Below are positions 12,342-23,274 of a stretch of DNA of 64,000 bases, in pieces. A program made the translations under genes and the position numbers. Below the pieces are notes generated by a model. That model ran no database searches. It saw nothing but the letters and a program-made list of their open reading frames with translations, and was not told the origin of the DNA. Origin of the DNA: Monarcha castaneiventris obscurior (taxonomy: Eukaryota > Chordata > Aves > Passeriformes > Monarchidae). Where the stretch lies: positions 2,899,001 through 2,963,000 of the forward strand of contig JAMPIT010000511.1 of NCBI GenBank assembly GCA_026261815.1, written 5' to 3'. Positions within the stretch are counted from its first letter, which is position 1. Every line of letters starts with the position of its first letter.

Positions 12342-13589
12342 AGTGCATTGCACACGTGTGTGTGTGGTGGAGTTTGGTGTGCGTCGTGGCTGAGGTGCCC
12401 GCCCAGCACCGGGGGATTTGCCGTGCTCCAGGAAGGGATTGCAGCAGGCAGCGTCTCCAGCCTTGCTCCCTCTCCCCTGCACAGCGAGGGGCTGGCTCCC
12501 ACTGAACCCTGACGGCCCTGCCAGACCCTGGAACACCGGCAGTGCTGCAGCAAATCCTCACGGCAGCATCACGCTGCACTGCAGGGCCGACACAGCCCCA
12601 GGGGTTAAGTGGGTGCATCTCTGCTGTGTCTGGCCTCAGGACACCCACTCAGTTTGATTTGGGGTGGGACAGGGGTGCTGGTCCAGCCAGACACGCTCTG
12701 CCCCACCACTGCTGCTGTGCTGGGGACTTGTCTTGGGTCCTGGGAGCCGTGTCTGGGATCCTCAGGGCCAGATCATTGGGACCGCCCATGTGGGAGCTGC
12801 TGGGGTGCTGGCAGAGCATCCTGGGGGGACCATGGCTGTGTCATGCTGTGCCCCACGGGAAGGTTTAGTGTCTCGGGGGGCCAACCGAGCAGCGACTCTG
12901 CTGCCTGTGGGTGCTGTGAGCAGGGCTGGTGATGTCAGGCTGTACTCGGCACCCAGTGGCTCCTTGCAGGGAGCTGCGGCGCGTGTGGCCACGGCTCCCG
13001 GCGCTGAGTCATGGCCACAGCACATCCGGCCAGCCCCGTGTCCCTCCTGCCCACGGCCGGGCCCCCCGTGCACCCCTCACTCCCCTGTCCAGGGAGGGAG
13101 CAGCCCTGGGAACTCAGGGACACTCCCCGTACCTGCCACTGTCCCGCTCCAGCTGCAGATTCAGGGGTGGGAAGGTCGCTGGGGTCAAGGCACGTTTGGG
13201 TGGTGGTGACACTCATCCCCTCTGTCACCCTGTCCTGGCCAAGCTGTGCTGGGGTCAGGGAGCCCCCCGCAGCCCCGTTAGGGTCTCAAGCCCCAGAGCT
13301 CTCAGCTGAACCACTCCTCCCATGGCCAAAGGCATCTCCAGCCTTCCCTGTCCACAGCTGCTGCGTGGGAGGGGTTGGGAATGGCCCAGACCCCCGTGTC
13401 CTTCTCCTGACCCTGCAAACGAGGTGAGCAGGGGCATGCGAGTGTGGGAGGTTGGTGCCCCCCGAGCTGGCCCAGCTGCATTGACCGGGAACCACTGCTC
13501 AGGCACACAGACAGGGGGATTTGGGCTGTGGAATGTCCTGGGGGTTGCAGGGTGGCAGGGGAGCGAGTTGGTGCATCCTGTCCCAGTTG

Positions 13590-13613
13590 CAGCAGCAGCA
13601 GCAGCAGCAGCAG
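13590..13613 (+). repeat. (CAG)8 run, variable between units
   Basis: Eight CAG units here, six at the matching place in unit 6 (about 23060), four in unit 5 (about 18673) and a broken pair in unit 1 (about 720). It lies in spacer with no supported coding frame. Confidence 0.9.
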
Positions 13614-13808
13614 GGGGGACCCCTGCCAAGGCGAGAGCCAGGGCCGAGGGGGATTCCCCCTGTGGAAGTGGCTCCAAGCACAGGTGCCCACCCCTGCCAT
13701 CCATCCGTGCTGGCCCCTGTGGGCTCACGGGACTCGGCCCTTGGCTCTGCCCCCATCTCCTCGCAGATGCAGCTCCTCAGGTGCCCCCACAGCCCAAACT
13801 GCTGAGCC

Positions 13809-14877
13809 ATTTTAGTTTTGATTTGTCTCAACACTGGTTGTCAGAGGCATGTGGAGAAGGGGTGCACATGTGCCACGTGCAGGAGGAAGCCTTGTCTCTG
13901 GGAGACTTTGCCTGGCAACCACTTCCCATCTCACATGGGACAGGCAGTCAGCAGGGGAACACCAAAGAGACTGTACCCTCCAGAGAGGCTTCTCCAGTCA
14001 GATGGCAAAAGGTCTCCACCAAGGTACTGCAGTGGAAGGTTGGACTGGGCCAATGGTCTCCTGCCAGCTGGCAGAGGAGACAGGGGGCATAAAAAGTAAC
14101 TGCACCACAAGCTCTGGGGGGCTTCTGAGACTTGCTTTTTGGCTGGGGGCTTTTTTGAGCGGGGCGGGGGGTTTGTGCTTTTGCTTTTGCGGCTTGGTGA
14201 CTCTGGGTCTGGGGGCCTTTGGGTCTCGTGTTTTTGCTTTGCCTCCAGCCTGCCGAGCTTCTGTGCCTCTTTGCTCTGGCCCTAGCCTGCTTTTTGTCCT
14301 TTTTGCCCTGGTTCCAGTCTGCCTTTTGGCTCTTCTGCCCTCGCTGCCTCTTGCTCGCCCTCGTGTCTCTCCTGCCTCCCTGTGTCCCTGACCAACACCC
14401 TGCCGCTTCACCCGTGTGTTCCTGCCTGAGCCACCTGCGTCCAACCCTTCCCGCTCCGATCCAGTCCGCAGCCGCCATTCCCGCCGTGACCTTGCCCAGG
14501 GTCCCACACCTCCTGCCCAAGAGGCCACTCACTCACCTCCTGCCCAGTCATCCGTGGCTGCAGGAGCCGTCTGCAGGCAGGCAGCGGGTACACCCTCCGT
14601 AGTGTGGACTTCGACGACACTCCCCGATCCACTGGTGGTAACTCCTGCTTTTTCTCTCTGTCCCCCCTCTCTCTCTCTCTGTCCCCCGCCTCCATTCCTT
14701 TTCCGTTTTCCTTCCTCCTTCTCTGTCTTTTCTAGCCCTCTTTAGTAGGGTAAATTCTTTTTCATTGTTGGTGTTTTCATTAGCAATAAACGCTTTTCAG
14801 ATGCACTGTTTTTGCGGTTGACTTCACTTCGTTCTATTTTGAAGAGTTCCTCGCATTTCCCCACAGTGGAACGCGGC
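13809..14877 (+). mobile_element. LTR-like segment replacing the miRNA cluster, unit 4
   Basis: Unit 4 departs from the miRNA-type units after GCTGAGCC and rejoins at GGCTCCCTGCGGGGA. In between are CCAAT (14050-14054), a TATA-like CATAAAAAG (14089-14097), a pyrimidine-rich stretch and AATAAA (14785-14790). This order of CCAAT, TATA and poly(A) signal is what an LTR would show, but I could not define TG/CA ends or a target duplication. The swap removes about 980 bases present in unit 5, so it is a replacement and not a simple insertion. Confidence 0.55.
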
Positions 14878-14982
14878 AGGCTCCCTGCGGGGATACCCCC
14901 AGGGTCCGACCCTCTGGGGACGAGGGAGCCCCAGCCTCGCTCCAGCAGAGGCAGCAACATCAAGAGTTAATGTTCTCACTCT

Positions 14983-14994
14983 CAAAGTGAAACT
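14983..14994 (+). promoter_or_regulatory. Mutated ISRE of copy 4
   Basis: Reads CAAAGTGAAACT: the first G of the first GAAA half is C. The bases before it (TTCTCACTCT) also differ from the AATGAGAATG of other LTR-type units. The second half GAAACT is intact. ISGF3 binding is probably weakened. Confidence 0.7.
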
Positions 14995-15439
14995 CAGCTA
15001 TCAAGCAATTTCTCATAAATTACCCGTCCCGTGGTTTCCTGTCAGGATCTTTCCTGCGTCACTTTGACCCTCAGAGCACAGTACACTCAGCACAGGCTGG
15101 TGGTGTGGGGTGCTGCGCTCCCGCGGTGGGTGTCTGGGGATAGCGCCCTTTCCCTGAGGGGGGGGACGATAACGGGGGGCTGCTCACCTCGCTGCACCGG
15201 CGGAGCAGCCACAGAGCCCTGGGCCGGGCAGGAGCCTGGGCGGAGGTTGGGGGGGTCTCTGCTTCTGTGGGGTGGCCGGGGGCTCCTGGAGGGGAGAGGG
15301 GTGGCTGGGGGCGTTCGTGCAGGGCAGCAAAGCCCTGCCGGCCTCACCCGCTGCCCACGGAAGAAAGTTTTGTTCTCTTTCCCGGAAGGACCAGGCTCAC
15401 AGAGGACCCGGAGCAGCTCTCGCTCCCGGCCAGCCTACC

Positions 15440-16627
15440 ATGGGTAAGTTGGGTGGCTCGTGGGATCGGGGGCACGGGCCCTGCAAGGGGACAGCATGAG
15501 GGACACGGGGACTCTGTGCTTTGCTCCCTCTGCCCTCTCCTCCGGGCTGCGGGGGCAGCGGGGCCGTTCCCGCCGCCGGTCCCGTTCCCGGGCGTCTGCA
15601 GGGCTGAAGGAGGGTGGGGCTGGGAGAGCTGCTGCTGCCACCGGGCCCCTGCCCTGCCCTGCCCGGCACAGGGCGCTGGGCTCCAGCCGGGAGGAGCTTT
15701 AGTGCCCGCACTCCTGCCCTTCTGTCATTTTCCTTCTTAGGTGCCGGTACAGTCACTGTTGCAATCGTCGCTGTGCTCATCATTGGAGCTGCATTTGCAG
15801 GTGAGCGTCTGTCACGGGCGGAGCAGCGCTCGGGTTCGCTTTAGGAGCTGCTGAGAGGGAAGGGGCAGCACTGGCCGCTGCCTGGAATTCTGCCTGCAAG
15901 TGCTGCTGCAGCCCTGCACACTGTTCCTCTCCTGCCGGCCATGGGCTGTCCCCGTCCCTGCACCCCCAGCCCTCGCTGCTCGCTCTGGTCCCTGGGTCCT
16001 TTTGGGAAGGCCGGTTCTGGTGCTGGTGGCAGGGGGAGATGTGGGTCACGGAGAGCACCCTAACGCTGCTCTGTCCTCCCTGCAGCAGCGACAAGTGGTA
16101 TGCCGGTGTGCGTCGGTGCAGCGGCGATTACCAAGACCAAGGCTCTTGCCTTCGCTTTCACAGTCGGTGAGCGGGGAGGGCAGGGGAGCTGGGCTGTGCT
16201 GGGAGGGAACACGGGGTTGTACCCTGGGCTTGCTCTAAAGCCAAACCAGTTCTTTAACACCTCACTGGTCCAAATCTCCCCTAAATGTGGGGAAGGGATC
16301 AATCCCTGATGTGGTGGGAAGAGTCAGGACCTGCTGGGGTAGAGGTCAAGGCTGAGGGCCTCAGGGGCCGTGCAGGCGGGTGACTGTTCTGAGGCAAGAT
16401 CCCTGTGTCCACTGGCAGCAGTGGCCAGAGACAGAAAGGAACAGTGGGCAGGGGCTGGGTTTGCTCAGGAGCAGAACTCGCTGCAGGCCACCTCCTTGGC
16501 ACAGTCCAGGGAGACCCTTGCATCTCCCTGCCCAGGAGAAGTCCTTGGCTGTCCCTGCCTTGTGCTTGTCCCTTAGCAGGCAGCCTCGATGCCTCTGGGA
16601 CATCAAACGTTTGTCTTTGCAGGGTAA
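15440..16627 (+). CDS. Mini-ISG12 (IFI6/IFI27-like) gene, copy 4
   Basis: Predicted exons are 15440-15443, 15741-15800, 16086-16166 and 16623-16627 (TAA), giving 49 residues. Exon 2 is diverged from copies 1-3 (VTVAIVAVLIIGAAFA) but keeps length, phase and hydrophobicity, a sign of selection on character more than on exact sequence. Exon 3 is SGMPVCVGAAAITKTKA followed by a hydrophobic end. Intron 2 is short (285 bases) with no insertion. The promoter ISRE is mutated. Two AATAAA signals follow. Confidence 0.72.
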
Positions 16628-16844
16628 AAACAAAAGGCCCGACTGCCCTGCGAGCAGCAGCCGATGCCAGGCTCTTCACACGAAGAGCTCCCAATGGCCA
16701 ATGCAAGCCAACACAAGCAAGTTTCCTTCCTTCCAAGCAGCCTGATTTGTCTTCAGTGTCAGGCGCTGGAAAGCCCCCGCTGACCCCCATCTGCGCCTTT
16801 AAAAGATTTGGATTTCCTTGAGCAATAAATGCTATGAAAGCTTT

Positions 16845-16850
16845 AATAAA
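16845..16850 (+). terminator. Poly(A) signal, copy 4
   Basis: AATAAA, with a second at 16824-16829 and a GTGTGTGTGG element downstream. Confidence 0.8.
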
Positions 16851-17961
16851 AGTGCGTTGCACACGTGTGTGTGTGGTGGAGCTTGGTGTGCGTCGTGGCT
16901 GAGGTGCCCGCCCAGCACCGGGGGATTTGCCGTGCTCCAGGAAGGGATTGCAGCAGGCAGCGTCTCCAGCCTTGCTCCCTCTCCCCTGCACAGCGAGGGG
17001 CTGGCTCCCACTGAACCCTGACAGCCCTGCCAGACCCTGGAACACCGGCAGTGCTGCAGCAAATCCTCACGGCAGCATCACGCTGCACTGCAGGGCCGAC
17101 ACAGCCCCAGGGGTTAAGTGGGTGCATTTCTGCTGTGTCTGGCCTCAGGACACCCACTCAGTTTGATTTGGGGTGGGACAGGGGTGCTGGTCCAGCCAGA
17201 CACGCTCTGCCCCACCACTGCTGCTGTGCTGGGGACTTGTCTTGGGTCCTGGGAGCCGCGTCTGGGATCCTCAGGGCCAGATCATAGAGACCGCCCATGT
17301 GGGAGCTGCTGGGGTGCTGGCTGAGCATCCTGGGGGGACCATGGCTGTGTCATGCTGTGCCCCACAGAAAGGTTTGGTGTCTCGGGGGCCAACCGAGCAG
17401 CGACTCTGCTGCCTGTGGGTGCTGTGAGCAGGGCTGGTGATGTCAGGCTGTACTCGGCACCCAGTGGCTCCTTGCAGGGAGCTGCGGCGCGTGTGGCCAC
17501 GGCTCCCGGCGCTGAGTCACGGCCACAGCACATCCGGCCAGCCCCGCGTCCCTCCTGCCCACGGCCGGGCCCCCCGTGCACCCCTCACTCCCCTGTCCAG
17601 GGAGGGAGCAGCCCTGGGAACTCAGGGACACTCCCCGTACCTGCCACTGTCCCGCTCCAGCTGCAGATTTAGGGGTGGGAAGGTCGCTGGGGTCAAGGCA
17701 CGTTTGGGTGGTGGTGACACTCATCCCCTCTGTCACCCTGTCCTGGCCAAGCTGTGCTGGGGTCAGGGAGCCCCCCGCAGCCCCGTTAGGGTCTCAAGCC
17801 CCAGAGCTCTCAGCTGAGCCACTTGTCCCATGGGCAAAGGCATCTCCAGCCTTCCCTGTCCACAGCTGCTGCATGGGGAGGGGTTGGGAATGGCCCAGAC
17901 CCCCGTGTCCTTCTCCTGGCCCTGCAAACGAGGTGAGCAGGGGCATGAGGGTGTGGGAGGT

Positions 17962-18532
17962 TGTACAGGGACAGGCTCCAAATGTGGCAGCTGTCTGTCA
18001 CTCTGACACCGCCTCCGACCCCGCCTCTGGGGAGGAAGACTCCTCCTGGGAGGAGGGTTCTGTGGGCAGCACAGAAGTCTAGTGTCAGCCCCTTCGTCTG
18101 GAAGGTTCTCCAAAAGGCGTCGTGTGGTTGGCTAACCCATGATTGATGTGTTCTGTAGACCCCCCCCGTTTTTCGATTTGTTCTCTGTTCGTGTCTCCCC
18201 CCTTTGTCTGATGTTCTATTGGTTTGCTATCCGGCGCCCCTCCCATTCTTGCCCCCCTTATGAGGCTGTGCACCCCGTCCCCCCCTCGGGATCTCCCCTG
18301 GACTTCTCCTCGGAGCCTGATCCTTACCCTACAATAAAGGAGTTCACGGGGACACCCCCTCTCGCAGCCCTTTGCCTCCTCGCCTTATTTGCGCCTTGCC
18401 TCTCCTCGTGAGGAGCCGCCCCTGTCTGCGGGAACCAGCCCTGCCTAACCCACGGCACCGAAGCCTGTTGAGGCGCCCAGGGTTCTCGGGCCGGCGTCCT
18501 ACGCTGAGGGCAGCTGGGACAGCCAGGCGACA
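17962..18532 (+). mobile_element. Solo LTR with 6-bp target duplication
   Basis: The element begins TGTACAGGG and ends GGCGACA, and is flanked by the direct repeat GGAGGT at 17956-17961 and 18533-18538. The empty site is seen in the matching place of units 1, 4 and 6 (GGGAGGT(T/C)GGTG). It has AATAAA at 18333-18338. A 6-bp duplication and TG/CA ends fit a retroviral LTR of the ERVK/alpharetrovirus type. No internal retroviral sequence remains. It inserted after the array formed, since only unit 5 has it. Confidence 0.88.
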
Positions 18533-19281
18533 GGAGGTCGGTGCCCCCCGAGCTGGCCCAGCTGCATTGACCGGGAACCACTGCTCAGGCACACGGACAG
18601 GGGGATTTGGGGTGTGGAATGTCCTGGGGTTGCAGGGTGGCAGGGGACCGAGTTGGTGCATCCTGACCCAGTGCAGCAGCAGCAGGGGGGACCCCTGCCA
18701 AGGCGAGAGCCAGGGCCGAGGGGGATTCCCCCTGTGGAAGTGGCTCCAAGCACAGGTGCCCACCCCTGCCATCCATCCGTGCTGGCCCCTGTGGGCTCAC
18801 GGGACTCGGCCCTTGGCTCTGCCCCCATCTCCTCGCAGATGCAGCTCCTCAGGTGCCCCCACAGCCCAAACCGCTGAGCCTCGGCTGCATCCTGGAGCAT
18901 CCCATCACCCACAAGGGCAGCCAACCCCCCCAAACACCAGCCTGAGCACCCTCCAGCCGCCTAGGGACTCTGGGTCCAGGGCACGCAGGCTGGCCACGGC
19001 TCTGTCTTGTCCTCCAGACACGGGGATCTCCGTGCTCCGGGGTGGCTGCGGGCACAGGGGGCCAAATGGGCAGTGCCTCCACCTGCGCTGCACCAGGCAG
19101 AGGCCGAAGACGGGACTGGGGCTGGGCAGGAGATGCTCCCCACAGCTGCTGCCCGGTCTCGGGTTTCACCACGGCCACTGGCTCCTTCCAGGATCTCACT
19201 GGAGCTGGAGGGCACGGCCGGGAGAGGGACAGCCCCGTGCCCCGCGCCCCCAGCCCCACACCGCCCGCCTCTCCCTCCCAA

Positions 19282-19353
19282 CCCTACATACTTCTTCATA
19301 TGCCCATATGGAGCCGGCCGGCCTTACGGAATGTTAAGAAGTATGTATTTTTG
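19282..19353 (+). ncRNA. mir-1b: mir-1b microRNA precursor, copy b (5' base changed)
   Basis: Second copy of the mir-1b hairpin, mature strand at 19327-19348. The only difference I see inside the hairpin is at the first mature base: C instead of T (TACGGAATG versus TATGGAATG at 1352-1360). Seed bases 2-8 (GGAATGT) are unchanged. The change turns an A-U pair at the end of the duplex into an A-C mismatch. Argonaute prefers a 5' U or A, so loading or 5' processing of this copy may differ. Confidence 0.93.
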
Positions 19354-19419
19354 GGCTGGGACCCCCACGCCGGGAGCCCCCATCACCAGCACGGTCCAGA
19401 CGGCGCCTCCGGATAGACG

Positions 19420-19503
19420 ATGCGTCCCTGGGGCTGGTAAAAAGGAACCAGATCAACTTGCAACTGGATTTGGTCCCCTTCAACCAGCTGCAGCGGCGCA
19501 TGA
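19420..19503 (+). ncRNA. mir-133c: mir-133c microRNA precursor, copy b
   Basis: Mature strand at 19469-19490, identical to copy a, with the same 5' arm CTGGTAAAAAGGAACCAGAT. The distance to mir-1b copy b is unchanged (142 bases between mature starts), so the pair was duplicated as one block with the interferon gene downstream. Confidence 0.95.
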
Positions 19504-19946
19504 GCTACGGCACCCGCTGCTCCTCACCGCCCCGGCCAAGGGCGCTGCCACCGTCCTGCCCTGAGCGGGCTCGGGGTGAAGAGTGGGTGCGGGGAGCGGG
19601 AGAAAGGGGGGGTGCATAGTGGGGCTTTGGCTGGCTTTTTGAGGCTGCCCGGTGGAGAGGAGGCAGGCGGAGCGGCTTCAGCTACGATTTCCAGACTTTT
19701 CCGGAGGGCGTCGTCAAGACCGCGGAGTTTCAGCAGTCGGGAAACGCCCCGTGAAGCCACAGGAGCCCCGGCACAGGCGTGAGGAGCCCCCAACCCGGAG
19801 TGTCCTTCCCCTCCAGCCCCTGCACCTCCCGTCCGAGGCGGTCGGGGCGAAAGGGCTCCCTGCGGGGACAGCCCCAGGGTCCGACCCCGAAGACGGGCGA
19901 GCTCCAGCCCCGCTCCAGCAGAGGCGGCAACATCAAGAGTTAATGA

Positions 19947-19958
19947 GAAAGTGAAACT
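19947..19958 (+). promoter_or_regulatory. ISRE of mini-ISG12 copy 5
   Basis: GAAAGTGAAACT, perfect ISRE, 443 bases upstream of the ATG and about 445 bases downstream of the mir-133c hairpin. Confidence 0.85.
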
Positions 19959-20400
19959 CGTCAAGCGGCTTTCGAAAAGTCTCGAAAATTCCCTGTCCCG
20001 ACAGTCACTCTGCGTCGACCTTTTCGGCAGCCATTTGCCCCTCAGACACAGCACAGGCTGGGGGTGTGGGGTGCTGCGCTCCCGCGGTGGGTGTCTGGGG
20101 ACAGCGCCCTTTCTCTGAGGGCGGGACGATAACGGGGGGCTGCTCACCTCGCTGCACCGGCGGAGCAGCCACGGAGCCCTGGGCCGGGCAGGAGCCTGGG
20201 CGGAGGTTGGGGGGGGTCTCTGCTTTTGTGGGGTGGCCGGGGGCTCCTGGAGGGGAGAGGGGTGGCTGGGGGCGTTCGTGCAGGGCAGCAAAGCCCTGCC
20301 GGCCTCACCCGCTGCCCACGGAAGAAAGTTTTGTTCTCTTTCCCGGAAGGACCAGGCTCACAGAGGACCCGGAGCAGCTCTCGCTCCCGGCCAGCCTACC

Positions 20401-21590
20401 ATGCGTAAGTTGGGTGGCTCGTGGGGTGGGGGGCACGGGCCCTGCAAGGGGACAGCACGAGGGACACGGGCACTCTGTGACTCTGTGCTTTGCTCCCTCT
20501 GCCCTCTCCTCCGGGCTGTGGGGGCAGCGGGGCCGTTCCCGTCGCCGTTCCCGGGCGTCTGCAGGGCTGAAGGAGGGTGGGGCTGGGAGAGCTGCTGCTG
20601 CCACCGGGCCCCTGCCCTGCCCTGCCCGGCACAGGGCGCTGGGCTCCAGCCGGGAGGAGCTTTAGTGCCCACACTCCTGCCCTTCTGTCATTTTCCTTCT
20701 TAGGTGCCGGTGTAGTCGCTGTTGCAATCGTCGCTGTGCTCATCCTTGGAGCTACAGCTGCAGGTGAGCGTCTGTCACGGGCAGAGCTGCGCTCGGGGTC
20801 ACTTTGGGAGCTGCTGAGAGGGAAGGGGCAGCACTGGCCGCTGCCTGGAATTCTGCCTGCAAGTGCTGCTGCAGCCCTGCACACTGTTCCTCTCCTGCCG
20901 GCCATGGGCTGTCCCCGTCCCTGCACCCCCAGCCCTCGCTGCTCGCTCTGGTCCCTGGGTCCTTTTGGGGAGGCCGGTTCTGGTGCTGGTGGCAGGGGGA
21001 GAAGTGGGTCACGGAGAGCACCCTAACGCTGCTCTGTCCTCCCTGCAGCAGCGACAAGTGGTATGCCGGTGTGCGTCGGTGCAGCGGCGATTACCAAGAT
21101 GGCGGCTTTAGCCTTCACTTTCACAGTCGGTGAGCGGGGAGGGCAGGGGAGCTGGGCTGTGCTGGGAGGGAACACGGGGTTGTACCCTGGGCTTGCTCTA
21201 AAGCCAAACCAGTTCTTTAACACCTCACTGGTCCAAATCTCCCCTAAATGTGGGGAAGGGATCAATCCCTGATGTGGTGGGAAGAGTCAGGACCTGCTGG
21301 GGTAGAGGTCAAGGCTGAGGGCCTCAGGGGCCGTGCAGGCGGGTGACTGTTCTGAGGCAAGATCCCTGTGTCCACTGGCAGCAGTAGCCAGAGACAGAAA
21401 GGAACAGTGGGCAGGGGCTGGGTTTGCTCAGGAGCAGAACTCGCTGCAGGCCACCTCCTTGGCACAGTCCAGGGAGACCCTTGCATCTCCCTGCCCAGGA
21501 GAAGTCCTTGGCTGTCCCTGCCTTGTGCTTGTCCCTTAGCAGGCAGCCTCGATGCCTCTGGGACATCAAACGTTTGTCTTTGCAGGGTAA
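20401..21590 (+). CDS. Mini-ISG12 (IFI6/IFI27-like) gene, copy 5
   Basis: Predicted exons are 20401-20404, 20704-20763, 21049-21129 and 21586-21590 (TAA), giving 49 residues. The first exon ends ATGC instead of ATGG, so residue 2 changes from Gly to Arg and the base before the donor is no longer G, while the donor GTAAGT is intact. Exon 2 is VVAVAIVAVLILGATAA and exon 3 is SGMPVCVGAAAITKMAA plus a hydrophobic end. Loss of Gly2 and of G at -1 may lower splicing and would change any N-terminal modification. Confidence 0.7.
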
Positions 21591-21807
21591 AAACAAAAGG
21601 CCTGACGGCCCTGCGAGCAGCAGCCGATGCCATGCTCTTCACAGGAAGAGCTCCCAATGGCCAATGCAAGCCAACACAAGCAAGTTTCCTTCCTTCCAAG
21701 CAGCCTGATTTGTCTTCAATGTCAGGCGCTGGAAAGCCCCCGCTGACCCCCATCTGCGCCTTTAAAAGATTTGGATTTCCTTGAGCCATAAATGCTATGA
21801 AAGCTTT

Positions 21808-21813
21808 AATAAA
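21808..21813 (+). terminator. Poly(A) signal, copy 5
   Basis: AATAAA. The upstream second hexamer of copies 3 and 4 is here CATAAA. Confidence 0.8.
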
Positions 21814-23274
21814 AGTGCATTGCACACGTGTGTGTGTGGTGGAGCTTGGTGTGCGTCATGGCTGAGGTGCCCGCCCAGCACCGGGGGATTTGCCGTGCTC
21901 CAGGAAGGGATTGCAGCAGGCAGCGTCTCCAGCCTTGCTCCCTCTCCCCTGCACAGCGAGGGGCTGGCTCCCACTGAACCCTGACAGCCCTGCCAGACCC
22001 TGGAACACCGGCAGTGCTACAGCAAATCCTCATGGCAGCATCACGCTGCACTGCAGGGCCGACACAGCTCCAGGGCTTAAGTGGGTGCATCTCTGCAGCG
22101 TCGGGACTCAGGACACCCACTCAGTTTGATTTGGGGTGGGACAGGGGTGCTGGTCCAGCCAGACACGCTCTGCCCCACCACTGCTGCTAGGCTGGGGACT
22201 TGTCTTGGGTCCTGGGAGCTGTGTCTGGGATCCTCAGGTCCAGATCATTGGGACCACCCATGCGGGAGCTGCTGGGGTGCTGGCAGAGCATCCTGGGGTG
22301 ACCATGGCTGTGTCATGCTGTGCCCCACAGAAAGGTTTGGTGTCTCGGGGGCCAACCGAGCAGCGACTCTGCTGCCTGTGGGTGCTGTGAGCAGGGCTGG
22401 TGACGTGAGGCTGTACTTGGCACCCAGTGGCTCCTTGCAGGGAGCTGCGGCGCGTGTGGCCACAGCTCCCGGCGCTGAGTCACGGCCACAGCACATCCGG
22501 CCAGCCCCGCATCCCTCCTGCCCACGGCCGGGCCCCCCACGCACCCCTCACTCCCCTGTCCAGGGAGGGAGCAGCCCTGGGAACTCAGGGACACTCCCCG
22601 TACCTGCCACTGTCCCGCTCCAGCTGCAGATTTAGGGGCGGGAAGGTGGCTGGGGTCAAGGCACGTTTGGGTGGTGGTGACACTCATCCCCTCTGTCGCC
22701 CTGTCCTGGCCAAGCTGGGCTGGGGTCAGGGAGCCCCCCGCAGCCCCATTCCGGTCTCAAGCCCCTGAGCTCTCAGCTGAGCCACTCGTCCCATGGCCAA
22801 AGGCATCTCCAGCCTTCCCTGTCCACAGCTGCTGCATGGGGAGGGGTTGGGAATGGCCCAGACCCCTGTGTCCTTCTCCTGGCCCTGCAAACAAGGTGAG
22901 CAGGGGCATGGGGGTGTGGGAGGTCGGTGTCCCCTGAGCTGGCCCAGCTGCATTGACCGGGAACCACTGCTCAGGCACATGGACAGGGGGATTTGGGGTG
23001 TGGAATGTCCTGGGGTTGCAGAGTGACAGGGGAACGAATTGGTGCATCCTGACCCAGTTGCAGCAGCAGCAGCAGCAGGGGGGACCCCTGCCAAGGCGAG
23101 AGCCAGGGCTGACGGGGGATTCCCCCTGTGGAAGTGGCTCCAAGCACAGGTGCCCACCTCTGCCATCCATCCGTGCTGGCCCCTGTGGGCTCACGGGACT
23201 CGGCCCTTGGCTCTGCCCCCATCTCCTCGCAGATGCAGCTCCTCAGGTGCCCCCACAGCCCAAACCGCTGAGCC

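Larger units (their letters stand above)
9725..12867 (+). repeat. Tandem unit 3 (deleted-LTR type, shortest)
   Basis: 3143 bases. It combines the deleted-LTR upstream region of unit 2 with an intron 2 lacking the 1.1-kb insertion, and with exon 3, exon 4 and 3' UTR of the unit 4/5 type. It is a clear mosaic. The spacer is GC rich with no recognised gene. Confidence 0.9.
12868..17376 (+). repeat. Tandem unit 4 (full LTR type)
   Basis: 4509 bases. Its upstream part carries the long LTR-like segment in place of the miRNA cluster. The spacer 12868-13808 matches units 1, 5 and 6 and includes a CAG run. The gene lacks the intron insertion. No other gene is recognised in the spacer. Confidence 0.9.
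17377..22339 (+). repeat. Tandem unit 5 (miRNA type with solo LTR)
   Basis: 4963 bases. It has the same layout as unit 1 upstream of the gene, with the second mir-1b/mir-133c cluster, plus a 571-base solo LTR in the spacer. The gene is of the unit 4 type. Spacer stretches show no other recognised gene. Confidence 0.9.

Noticed and set aside
14219..14602. Leu/Phe/Pro-rich frame in the LTR-like segment, possible signal peptide protein
   Set aside because: Its composition follows from a pyrimidine-rich stretch, and the minus strand is equally open. The frame differs between units 4 and 6 because of small indels.
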